NCBI GenBank assembly: GCA_938023905.1 | Contig: CALJCO010000145.1 | Span: 1 to 9,607, forward strand | Direction: 5' to 3' | Length of the DNA stretch: 9,607 nucleotides | Source: an uncultured Collinsella sp. | GTDB taxonomy: Bacteria > Actinomycetota > Coriobacteriia > Coriobacteriales > Coriobacteriaceae | In this document: in pieces, positions 1-6,853 of the stretch | Numbering within the stretch: the stretch's first letter is position 1 | Layout of the letters: each line of letters opens with the position of its first letter | Position numbers and translations under genes: made by a program | Notes under the pieces: generated by a model | What the model saw: only the letters and a program-made list of their open reading frames with translations | Told to the model about the DNA's origin: nothing | The model's database searches: none

Positions 1-128
1 CCTTGCCCTTTGAATGACAAATTGTCGCTCTGGGCGGCGCGCAGCGTCAACTGGTCCGCCGTTCGTCAGAACGGCGGAACCTAAGGGCGCAGCGTCGAGC
101 CGTTACGCGGTTTGGTAAAACCGCGTAA
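1..128. other. Noncoding left edge downstream of hspR
   Basis: No convincing gene is seen here; the short reading frames crossing it are antisense or out-of-frame shadows of hspR. It is the 3' flank of the heat-shock operon and holds two perfect hairpins (55-78 and 102-129). The 10-base string GCGCAGCGTC occurs twice, at 39-48 and 87-96, on either side of the first hairpin. Confidence 0.6.
55..78. repeat. Perfect 10-bp hairpin with GTCA loop
   Basis: The arms TCCGCCGTTC and GAACGGCGGA are perfectly complementary around a four-base loop (65-68). There is no T-run on either side, so it is not a textbook intrinsic terminator. It lies 50-75 bases past the hspR stop and may stabilise or end the heat-shock transcript, or be a dispersed extragenic palindrome. 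Confidence 0.6.
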
Positions 129-129
129 C
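102..129 (-). terminator. Hairpin at the hspR stop codon, possible operon end
   Basis: A perfect 12-bp stem (102-113 with 118-129) closes on a 4-base loop. The first stem base on the minus strand is the G of the hspR TAG stop, so the structure begins exactly where translation ends. No U-tract follows on the minus strand. It could be a non-canonical terminator or 3'-end protecting structure for the dnaK operon, or a mobile palindrome. The hairpin is certain from the sequence; the function is inferred. Confidence 0.45.
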
Positions 130-545
130 TATAGATCCCCGCCGGCGCCCAGCAGCTTGCGCATGACTTGCTCGGGGTTAACCGAGCCATCGCGCGGAGC
201 CAGGGCGGTGATCTTCTTCTGCATCTTGTACTCGTGCAGCTCGTCCTCGAGCTGGCGCACGCGGGCACGAAGTTTTTCATTCTCGCGCTCGCGCTCCTCG
301 GCACGCTCCTTCATATCGAGGATACGCACCACACCGGCAAGGTTGATGCCCTCGTCGGTCAGTTGATTGATGAGTTCCAGACGCTCGATATCGGCACGCG
401 AATACAGGCGCGTGTTACCGCCCGAGCGCTGAGGATTCACCAAGCCCTTGGACTCGTAGACGCGCAGAGTCTGCGGATGCATGCCGGTCAGCTCGGCCGC
501 CACGCTGATCATGTACAGCGGTTTGTTCCTATTGTCCTCGGCCAT
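129..545 (-). CDS. hspR: HspR, MerR-family heat-shock repressor
   Basis: A 138-residue MerR-type regulator. The N-terminal part (about residues 10-78) is a winged helix: an ISVAAELTGMHPQTLRVYE recognition region followed by GLVNPQRSGGNTRLYS, the form typical of HspR. A charged coiled-coil stretch rich in Glu and Arg (about 78-110) follows, then a short tail ending LLGAGGDL. HspR represses dnaK operons at inverted repeats (HAIR) and in Streptomyces needs DnaK as co-repressor, which links repression to free chaperone. Its place as the last gene of dnaK-grpE-dnaJ-hspR matches the actinobacterial arrangement and implies autoregulation. The ATG at 545 is preceded by an AAGGGG ribosome site about 9 bases upstream. 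The gap to dnaJ is 72 bases. Family assignment is firm; the target site here is less clear (see 4571-4617). Confidence 0.93.
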   Translation of the reverse strand: MAEDNRNKPLYMISVAAELTGMHPQTLRVYESKGLVNPQRSGGNTRLYSRADIERLELINQLTDEGINLAGVVRILDMKERAEERERENEKLRARVRQLEDELHEYKMQKKITALAPRDGSVNPEQVMRKLLGAGGDL

Positions 546-617
546 GCTACCTGACCCCTTTCCGTCTCGTTATCGTCCATCATAAGCCCGCGGGCGCGGG
601 CGTGCGCCACGACCGCC

Positions 618-1583
618 CTAGTACGTCGCCTTGTAACGGTTGACCTTCTCGCGATAGTCGCGCGTGTCGGTCTCCCGCAGCTTGGTCATGGCATCGCGCT
701 CGTCGTCGGACAGGTTCGTGGGGACCTGCACCTTAATCTCGACGAGCAGCGCGCCTGTGCGGCCACGGTGCTTAACGTCGGGCGCCCCCATCTCCTTAAA
801 GCGGAACTTCTTGCCCGTCTGGGTGCCCGCCGGCACCTTCAAACGGACCGTCGCACCGCCGGGCGTGGGCACGTCCACCGTGCAGCCGAGCGCCGCCTCG
901 TAGACCGAGACCGGTACCTCCATGGTCACGTCGGCGCCTTTGCGCTTAAACAGCGGGTGCTCCTCCACATGCGTGGTTACGACCAGGTCGCCGCGCTCGC
1001 CACCCGCAACGCCATACTCGCCGCGACGCTTGTAACGTAGCTTGCCGCCGTCGACCGCGCCCGCGGGCACCGAGACCGTAATGGTCTGCTGCTCGCCTGT
1101 CGAGGGAATGCGATAGGTGACCTTGTGCGTCACACCGCGAAACGCGTCCTCGGCCGTCACATCGACGGTCAGCGACAGGTCGCCGCCCTTGCGAGCGCGG
1201 CTGCGACCCGCACCGGCACCGGCAGCGCCCGCGGCCCCGGCAAAGCCCGAGCCCCAATCGCTGCCCCAGGCGCCGTTGCCGCTAAAGATGCTGTCGAAGA
1301 TGTCGCCCCAGCCGCTGGCGCCCGCGCCGGCACCGTAGCCACCGCCATACGCGCCGCCTGCGCCCGGCATGCCGCCAAACATGAGCATCTGGTCGTACTC
1401 TTTGCGCTTCTTCTCGTCCGAAAGCGTCTCGTAGGCCTCGCTGATTTCCTTGAACTTGGCCTCGTCGCCGCCGGCATCGGGGTGATATTTTTGCGCGAGC
1501 TTGCGAAACGCGCTCTTGATCTCTTTGTCGGAGGCGCTCTTGGATACGCCCAGGATGTCATAGAAGGTTTTGCCTGCAGCCAT
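618..1583 (-). CDS. dnaJ: DnaJ-type co-chaperone without zinc finger (class B, CbpA-like)
   Basis: A 321-residue J-protein that delivers substrates to DnaK and stimulates its ATPase. The J domain covers about residues 6-65, with the HPD motif at 34-36 inside QKYHPDAGGD. A Gly/Ala/Ser-rich linker follows (about 68-130), then the two C-terminal beta-barrel substrate domains, recognisable from GDLVVTTHVEEHPLFKRKGAD and from GCTVDVPTPGGATVRLKVPAG. The CxxCxGxG zinc-finger repeats of classical DnaJ are absent: only one cysteine is visible. This is a class B (CbpA or DnaJ2-like) protein in the place where actinobacterial operons usually hold a class A DnaJ. A full DnaJ probably lies elsewhere, but that cannot be seen here. 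The start is fixed by AGGAG five bases before the ATG at 1583. It sits 107 bases after grpE, behind two hairpins that may lower its expression. Confidence 0.93.
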   Translation of the reverse strand: MAAGKTFYDILGVSKSASDKEIKSAFRKLAQKYHPDAGGDEAKFKEISEAYETLSDEKKRKEYDQMLMFGGMPGAGGAYGGGYGAGAGASGWGDIFDSIFSGNGAWGSDWGSGFAGAAGAAGAGAGRSRARKGGDLSLTVDVTAEDAFRGVTHKVTYRIPSTGEQQTITVSVPAGAVDGGKLRYKRRGEYGVAGGERGDLVVTTHVEEHPLFKRKGADVTMEVPVSVYEAALGCTVDVPTPGGATVRLKVPAGTQTGKKFRFKEMGAPDVKHRGRTGALLVEIKVQVPTNLSDDERDAMTKLRETDTRDYREKVNRYKATY

Positions 1584-1606
1584 CGTAGCTCCTCTCCTGT
1601 TTCATC

Positions 1607-1625
1607 CGCCGCCCAGCGGGCGGCG
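1607..1625 (-). repeat. GC-rich hairpin upstream of the dnaJ ribosome site
   Basis: An 8-bp perfect stem, CGCCGCCC with GGGCGGCG, around a 3-base loop. It lies about 10 bases upstream of the dnaJ Shine-Dalgarno sequence in the grpE-dnaJ gap. It may affect mRNA processing or ribosome access; there is no direct evidence for either. Confidence 0.5.
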
Positions 1626-1655
1626 TCTCATGCTTTCATATGGCACTAGGCCAGA

Positions 1656-1685
1656 AAGGGCCCCGGGTGTTGCCCCGGGGCCCTT
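1656..1685 (-). terminator. Strong hairpin after grpE, likely attenuator or partial terminator
   Basis: A perfect 12-bp stem (AAGGGCCCCGGG with CCCGGGGCCCTT) and 6-base loop lie 5 bases past the grpE stop. On the minus strand the stem ends in TTTCT, a poor U-tract. Full termination would cut off dnaJ and hspR, which have no obvious promoter of their own, so partial read-through or RNA processing that makes less dnaJ-hspR than dnaK-grpE is the more likely role (inference). Confidence 0.55.
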
Positions 1686-1690
1686 CTCAA

Positions 1691-2533
1691 TTACTCCTCG
1701 GTGCTCTCGGCCGTATCGGCCGCAGCATCCTCGGACGCCGCTTCGGGCTCCGGTGCGGGGCGCTTCTCGCCACCGTAGGTCACCGTCACCATCGCGGAAC
1801 GCAGGATGCGGTCCGCCATGCGGTAGCCCTTCTGGTACACATCGTTGACGGTCTCGTCGTACTGCGATGCGTCCTCGACGCGACCCACAGCCTGGTGCTC
1901 GAGCGGATCGAACGCCTCGCCCTTGGGGTCGATGGGCTCAACGCCCTCGTGCGCAAACACATCAAGCAGCTTGGCATGCACCGCATCGACGCCATCGACG
2001 AACTGCTTAAAGTCGTCGGAAAGCTCTTGGCTGCGGGCATGATCGATTGCACGCTCGATATCGTCGATCACCGGCAACAGCGCGGTGACAAGCTTCTCGG
2101 TCGCGCGGTCGCGCTCGGCGATGCGCTCGTTGGCGGTGCGGCGACGGAAGTTCTCCCAGTCGGCCTGCAGACGGGCGGTGCGCTCGGTGGCGTCCTTCGC
2201 CTTGTCCTCGGCAGCCTTCTGAGCCTCTGCCGCAGCTTCGAGCTCATGACGCACGTCGGCAAGCTCCTTTTGGGCCTGCTCGAACTTGAGCTTAAAGTCG
2301 TTGTCGGCGGCTTCCTCACCAGCGCGGATAGCGGCTTCCACCATCTCGTCCTCGGTCATCGTCGCCTCCTTGTTGGAATCCTCTACCTGGTTCTCGGCAG
2401 CCTCGGCAGCCTCGGCCTCGTTGGCCTCGGCATCGTCGACAGCCTCTACGGGAATCTTCACGTCCTTCTCCTCAGAGTCAACGGGGGCGGCGCCAGCGGC
2501 AGCCGCCTCCGCGCGAGCTTTACGGGCGGACAT
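1691..2533 (-). CDS. grpE: GrpE, nucleotide exchange factor for DnaK
   Basis: A 280-residue GrpE that releases ADP from DnaK. Residues 1-58 are a low-complexity Ala/Glu-rich extension encoded by near-repeats of GCCTCGGCA (plus-strand sense). A long helical dimerisation segment follows (about 80-150), containing WENFRRRTANER. The C-terminal beta domain contains the family signature region from EGVEPIDPKGEAFDP to the end of VYQKGYRMADRILRSAMVTV. The tail is acidic. The gene starts 2 bases after the dnaK stop, with a weak GAGGA site inside the end of dnaK, so it is probably translationally coupled. A second ATG at 2359 (residue 59) has a perfect AGGAGG at 5-base spacing and would give a 222-residue protein, close to usual GrpE length. 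Either start, or both, may be used. Confidence 0.95.
   Translation of the reverse strand: MSARKARAEAAAAGAAPVDSEEKDVKIPVEAVDDAEANEAEAAEAAENQVEDSNKEATMTEDEMVEAAIRAGEEAADNDFKLKFEQAQKELADVRHELEAAAEAQKAAEDKAKDATERTARLQADWENFRRRTANERIAERDRATEKLVTALLPVIDDIERAIDHARSQELSDDFKQFVDGVDAVHAKLLDVFAHEGVEPIDPKGEAFDPLEHQAVGRVEDASQYDETVNDVYQKGYRMADRILRSAMVTVTYGGEKRPAPEPEAASEDAAADTAESTEE
2357..2370 (-). promoter_or_regulatory. Internal ribosome site and ATG inside grpE
   Basis: On the minus strand AGGAGG (2370-2365) is followed by CGACG and ATG (2359-2357). This is the best-matching Shine-Dalgarno sequence in the operon and stands in frame with grpE. The protein from here begins MTEDEMVEAA and lacks the low-complexity N-terminal 58 residues. 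It may be the true or a second start of GrpE. Confidence 0.6.
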
Positions 2534-2535
2534 GA

Positions 2536-4428
<1,893 letters not shown>

Positions 4429-4562
4429 TAGAAATTCCCTCTCTCTTTTGCGTTTGCACCGACTCGGCGGTCTGCCGCGCGGTGTTTCGGCTTGTCTTTC
4501 AGGATGTAGTGTATCCCCTTATGGGCTGGAATATACAAAATCTAAGTCAATTCATATAAGAT

Positions 4563-4591
4563 TTCTTATCTCTGAGAGTTTAGGTTCTCAA
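4563..4591 (-). promoter_or_regulatory. Candidate dnaK promoter
   Basis: On the minus strand TTGAGA (4591-4586) and TAAGAA (4568-4563) are 17 bases apart. The -35-like box lies within a TTTGAG half-site, as expected if HspR covers the promoter. The -10 match is weak. A separate TTGACT box lies at 4550-4545 on the minus strand but has no good -10 at normal spacing. The call is tentative. Confidence 0.3.
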
Positions 4592-4592
4592 A
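4571..4592. promoter_or_regulatory. HAIR-like inverted repeat, possible HspR operator
   Basis: Read on the minus strand, TTTGAGA and TCTCAGA (6 of 7 positions complementary) flank an 8-base spacer. The known HspR site HAIR is CTTGAGT-N7-ACTCAAG, so the left half matches at 5 of 7 positions and the right half at 4 of 7, with one extra spacer base. It is about 145-165 bases upstream of the dnaK start. This is the best HAIR-like match I found, but it is not canonical. Confidence 0.4.
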
Positions 4593-4617
4593 TGTGCAGG
4601 TAGATGCACTGTTTGAG
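4587..4617. promoter_or_regulatory. Larger dyad CTCAAA...TTTGAG upstream of dnaK
   Basis: The arms CTCAAA-T-GTGCA and TGCAC-TG-TTTGAG form an 11-bp dyad with a small bulge around GGTAGA. The outer half-sites are the same CTCAA/TTGAG core as in HAIR but at wide spacing. The dyad shares its left arm (4587-4592) with the HAIR-like repeat next to it. It is probably part of a compound operator or a cruciform-prone site. Confidence 0.4.
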
Positions 4618-4688
4618 TTCTCGGCAGATCTATTGAGATCTATGTAGAGTTGACTGAGGTTTGGGCCCGAAGGTGTCTGGGGCTGCCT

Positions 4689-4802
4689 TGCGGAAAGGGT
4701 ATCCCGGTCTGAGCGCGAATTCTGGGACACAGTTTCCGCTGGGCGGTCCAACCGGAAACTGTATCCCGTTTTTCGGCCAAATAACGGGATGCCCTTTCCG
4801 CA
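4689..4802. repeat. Array of four 16-bp units in alternating orientation
   Basis: Units related to CGGAAASKSTATCCCG lie at 4691-4706 (+), 4723-4738 (-), 4753-4768 (+) and 4785-4800 (-). The outer two form an 18-bp inverted repeat (4689-4706 with 4785-4802, one mismatch). The inner two form a 15-bp inverted repeat (4724-4738 with 4753-4767, one mismatch). The whole can fold as nested stems. It resembles a BIME/REP-type composite of dispersed extragenic palindromes. It lies upstream of both divergent promoters. Confidence 0.7.
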
Positions 4803-4933
4803 GGCGCGCTCAATAGCTCAATATTTCAAGTCACCTTTAGCTAACATTTGCGCAGCTCAGCGGCCCCACCTGCGCGTTTTTAGTAAACCTTGGCATACTC
4901 GGCGAACGGTATGAAGATGCCGGTCAGAGGGTA

Positions 4934-4961
4934 TTGCAAACGGTCGCTCCCGTGGTATGTT
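4934..4961 (+). promoter_or_regulatory. Candidate ferredoxin promoter
   Basis: TTGCAA (4934-4939) and TATGTT (4956-4961) are 16 bases apart, and TGG before the -10 gives an extended -10 element. Transcription would start near 4968, leaving a leader of about 55 bases that contains the hairpin at 4976-5003. Confidence 0.45.
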
Positions 4962-4975
4962 TTTACCCGAATCAC

Positions 4976-5003
4976 ACCGACGCACATCGCCTGTAGCGTC
5001 GGT
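4976..5003 (+). promoter_or_regulatory. Hairpin in the ferredoxin leader
   Basis: ACCGACGC and GCGTCGGT form a perfect 8-bp stem around 12 bases, in which ACA/TGT can add 3 more pairs. It ends 7 bases before the GAGGA ribosome site. It may stabilise the mRNA of a highly expressed small protein; no ligand-binding fold is recognisable. Confidence 0.5.
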
Positions 5004-5022
5004 CAACAGAGAGGAAACTACC

Positions 5023-5208
5023 ATGGCTCATCCCGTAATTGATGCCGACGAGTGCATCGCTTGTGGCGTTTGCGTCGACTCCTGCCCCGCTGGCGTTCTG
5101 GAGCTCCAGGACGTCGCTACCGTCGCTGACGAGGACTCCTGCGTCGCCTGTGGCGCTTGCCAGGACGCTTGCCCCGCCGGCGCGATCACCGAGATCGTCG
5201 AGGAGTAA
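5023..5208 (+). CDS. 2[4Fe-4S] ferredoxin (clostridial type)
   Basis: A 61-residue low-potential electron carrier. It contains two CxxCxxCxxxCP motifs, Cys11-14-17-21 (CIACGVCVDSCP) and Cys40-43-46-50 (CVACGACQDACP), in the usual internal two-fold arrangement. The protein is acidic and cytoplasmic with no signal peptide. The ATG at 5023 is chosen because GAGGA lies 7 bases upstream and the protein then starts MAHPVIDADEC, the normal length; an in-frame ATG at 4957 would overlap the candidate promoter and add 22 residues of non-ferredoxin sequence. It is the only plus-strand gene and stands alone between its own promoter and a strong terminator. Such ferredoxins serve pyruvate:ferredoxin oxidoreductase, hydrogenases and similar enzymes in anaerobes; its partner here cannot be inferred. 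It is not obviously tied to NadA, although NadA also needs an electron donor for its cluster chemistry. Confidence 0.95.
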   Translation: MAHPVIDADECIACGVCVDSCPAGVLELQDVATVADEDSCVACGACQDACPAGAITEIVEE

Positions 5209-5247
5209 CAACTCCCCCGCTTGCACACTCACAAGTACACCGTGCAC

Positions 5248-5287
5248 AAAAGGAGGCCTCCGCATCGCCGCGGAGGCCTCCTTTTTT
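5248..5287 (+). terminator. Intrinsic terminator of the ferredoxin gene
   Basis: A perfect 13-bp stem (AGGAGGCCTCCGC with GCGGAGGCCTCCT) around ATCGCC is followed on the plus strand by a run of six T. Four A residues precede it, so it could also act on minus-strand transcripts. It is about 40 bases past the ferredoxin stop. Confidence 0.93.
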
Positions 5288-5336
5288 GTGCGGATAACCA
5301 ATTAGGCACCATCGCAGGTTGAGCTCACGTCAGCGA

Positions 5337-5434
5337 AAACGTCCCTAAGCGAGCAAGGTGACGTGAAAGAGGAGGGAAGCGTACTTTGGTACGCGACCGA
5401 CGATTGAACGTCAGATTGCCGCTTAGGGACGTTT
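5337..5434. repeat. 98-bp structured palindromic element between ferredoxin and niaR
   Basis: The outer arms AAACGTCCCTAAGCG (5337-5351) and CGCTTAGGGACGTTT (5420-5434) are perfect. Stacked inside are GCAA/TTGC and TGACGT/ACGTCA, giving about 25 pairs with one bulge and one 2x2 mismatch. A large asymmetric internal loop (5365-5378 and 5395-5407) follows, then an apical GCGTAC-TTTG-GTACGC hairpin. It starts 11 bases past the niaR stop, and minus-strand RNA would leave the stem with TTTT, so it may end the nad operon. It could also be a MITE-like mobile palindrome. Confidence 0.65.
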
Positions 5435-5444
5435 GCAGCATCGG

Positions 5445-5990
5445 CTACGATAGATCGTCCTCGTAAGGCATTAAATCGGCAAGGTAGCCTTTCTCCTTGA
5501 GCATGGCCTCGATCTCGTCGAGGGTCTGCTCGTCTTCCGCCGCGATGCGATGGAAGTGGTAGCCGCTCGTCACCGTCAGCAGCGGGAAGCTCTTGCCGCT
5601 GGCGATGCCCTCTAGGTAGCGCTCGACATCGCGGCGGTTGCGGATGTCCAGGTCGGCCGTGATCTTGCCGTACACGCGGTGATTGACGATCACGTTGAGC
5701 ACGGCGCCACCGGCGTCGACGATACTCGTGAGCTCATCGCCTGCCTGCTCCACGCTGTGGCGAACCTTGACCAAGCGCGTGGGCACGGCGGGGCTGCTGG
5801 GGGCCTCCTGCAGCACGTAGCCGCGGTTGGTCGCCACGATATCGTGCCCATCGGCACGCAACAGGGCAATATCCTGAACCACGACCTGACGGCTCACGCC
5901 AACCTCGCGGGCAAGTGCGCTGCCCGAAACGGGCTCCTTGGCTCCTTCGAGCACGCCCATGATGGCACGGCGACGCTCGCGGGCGTTCAT
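5445..5990 (-). CDS. niaR: NiaR, niacin-responsive repressor of NAD synthesis
   Basis: A 181-residue regulator with an N-terminal HTH_11 winged helix (about 5-60: SGSALAREVGVSRQVVVQDI) and a C-terminal 3H domain (about 72-172). The metal/ligand site residues of the 3H family fit well: His78 and Glu86 in KVRHSVEQAGDE, His145 and His147 in GYHFHR, plus His104 in NHRVYG. This spacing agrees with what I recall of the Thermotoga NiaR structure. NiaR proteins bind nicotinate and repress NAD synthesis and niacin uptake genes. The ATG shares one base with the nadC stop (TAATG), so it is translationally coupled and the last gene of nadABC-niaR. It should repress its own operon through the palindrome at 9353-9396. 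Family assignment is strong; the operator link is inference. Confidence 0.92.
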   Translation of the reverse strand: MNARERRRAIMGVLEGAKEPVSGSALAREVGVSRQVVVQDIALLRADGHDIVATNRGYVLQEAPSSPAVPTRLVKVRHSVEQAGDELTSIVDAGGAVLNVIVNHRVYGKITADLDIRNRRDVERYLEGIASGKSFPLLTVTSGYHFHRIAAEDEQTLDEIEAMLKEKGYLADLMPYEDDLS

Positions 5991-6850
5991 TATTTACCGT
6001 CCAGCAGACGCAGGTGCTTAAGCGAGAGGTCGAGGATCGGCGCAGAGTGCGTCAGGGCGCCCGAGCTAATATAGTCGACACCCAGATCGGCCAGGGCGCG
6101 AATGTTGCTGGCGTCCACGTTGCCCGAGCACTCGGTCTTGGCGCGACCGGCGATAAGCTCGATGGCGGCGGCCATGTCGTCATGGGTCATGTTGTCGAGC
6201 ATGATAATGTCGGCACCGGCCTCCACGGCTTCGCGCACCATGTCCAGGTTCTCGCACTCAATCTCAACTGTCGTGGTAAACGACGCATGGGCGCGCGCCA
6301 TCTCGATCGCGCGCGTCACGCCACCGGCGGCATCGATATGGTTGTCCTTGAGCATGACGGCCGTCGACAGGTTGTAGCGGTGGTTGCTGCCGCCGCCAAT
6401 CTCAACCGCCGCCTTCTCAAACACGCGCATGCCCGGCGTGGTCTTGCGCGTGTCGACGAGCACGGTCTTGGTTCCCTCGAGCGCCGCGGCCATGCTGTGC
6501 GTGTAGGTAGCGATGCCGCTCATGCGCTGCAGGTAGTTGAGCGCCACGCGCTCACCCGAAAGCAGCACGCGCGCATCGCCGCGCACCTGACCCACATGGT
6601 CGCCGGCGTGCACCTCGTCGCCATCGGCAACGTCGAGCAGCACCGAGCTCTGCGAATCCAGCAGCTCAAAGGTACGGGCAAACACATCCAAGCCGGCGAT
6701 GATGCCGTCGGCCTTGGCGATAAGCTCAACGGTAGCGGGACGCGCCGTGGGGCACACGCTCGCCGTGCTCACGTCCTCAAACGTAATGTCCTCGCGCAGA
6801 GCCTGCAAAATCAGATCATCGACGACGAGCTTCATGGTAATGGGATTCAT
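5990..6850 (-). CDS. nadC: Quinolinate phosphoribosyltransferase (decarboxylating)
   Basis: A 286-residue NadC, which converts quinolinate and PRPP to nicotinate mononucleotide, CO2 and pyrophosphate in de novo NAD synthesis. Family blocks are in order: RVALNYLQRMSGIAT, VDTRKTTPGMRVFEK, GGGSNHRYNLSTAVMLKDNH, VEIECENL, AGADIIMLDNM and a C-terminal phosphate-binding SGNVDASNI...VDYISSGALTHS. These carry the expected Arg, Lys and His substrate-binding residues. Length is normal. The ATG at 6850 is preferred: GAGGAG, lying in the end of nadB, is 6 bases upstream, while the internal ATG five codons later has none. The gap to nadB is 3 bases, and the stop overlaps niaR by 1 base, so translation of the three genes is probably coupled. 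Confidence 0.97.
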   Translation of the reverse strand: MNPITMKLVVDDLILQALREDITFEDVSTASVCPTARPATVELIAKADGIIAGLDVFARTFELLDSQSSVLLDVADGDEVHAGDHVGQVRGDARVLLSGERVALNYLQRMSGIATYTHSMAAALEGTKTVLVDTRKTTPGMRVFEKAAVEIGGGSNHRYNLSTAVMLKDNHIDAAGGVTRAIEMARAHASFTTTVEIECENLDMVREAVEAGADIIMLDNMTHDDMAAAIELIAGRAKTECSGNVDASNIRALADLGVDYISSGALTHSAPILDLSLKHLRLLDGK

Positions 6851-6853
6851 GGT

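Larger units (their letters stand above)
4429..5022. other. 594-base divergent intergenic region between dnaK and ferredoxin
   Basis: No gene is supported here. From left to right it holds the dnaK leader, a relatively AT-rich promoter/operator zone (4530-4660), a four-unit palindromic array (4689-4802), a tandem 8-bp repeat GCTCAATA (4808-4815 and 4816-4823), a weak plus-strand hairpin GCGCAG/CTGCGC followed by GTTTTTAG (4850-4881), and the ferredoxin promoter with its leader hairpin. The palindrome AGATCT occurs twice, at 4626-4631 and 4636-4641. Confidence 0.7.

Noticed and set aside
4626..4641. The repeated AGATCT palindrome as a specific regulator site
   Set aside because: Two 6-bp palindromes 4 bases apart are too short to assign, and they lie upstream of the more convincing dyads.
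4689..4802. A CRISPR array, from the four regularly spaced related units
   Set aside because: The units alternate in orientation, are diverged in pairs and the spacers differ in length and form stems; no cas gene is present.
4850..4881. A plus-strand hairpin GCGCAG/CTGCGC followed by GTTTTTAG, as a terminator
   Set aside because: The stem is only 6 bp with a 14-base loop, and no plus-strand gene lies upstream to terminate. It is noted only within the intergenic description.
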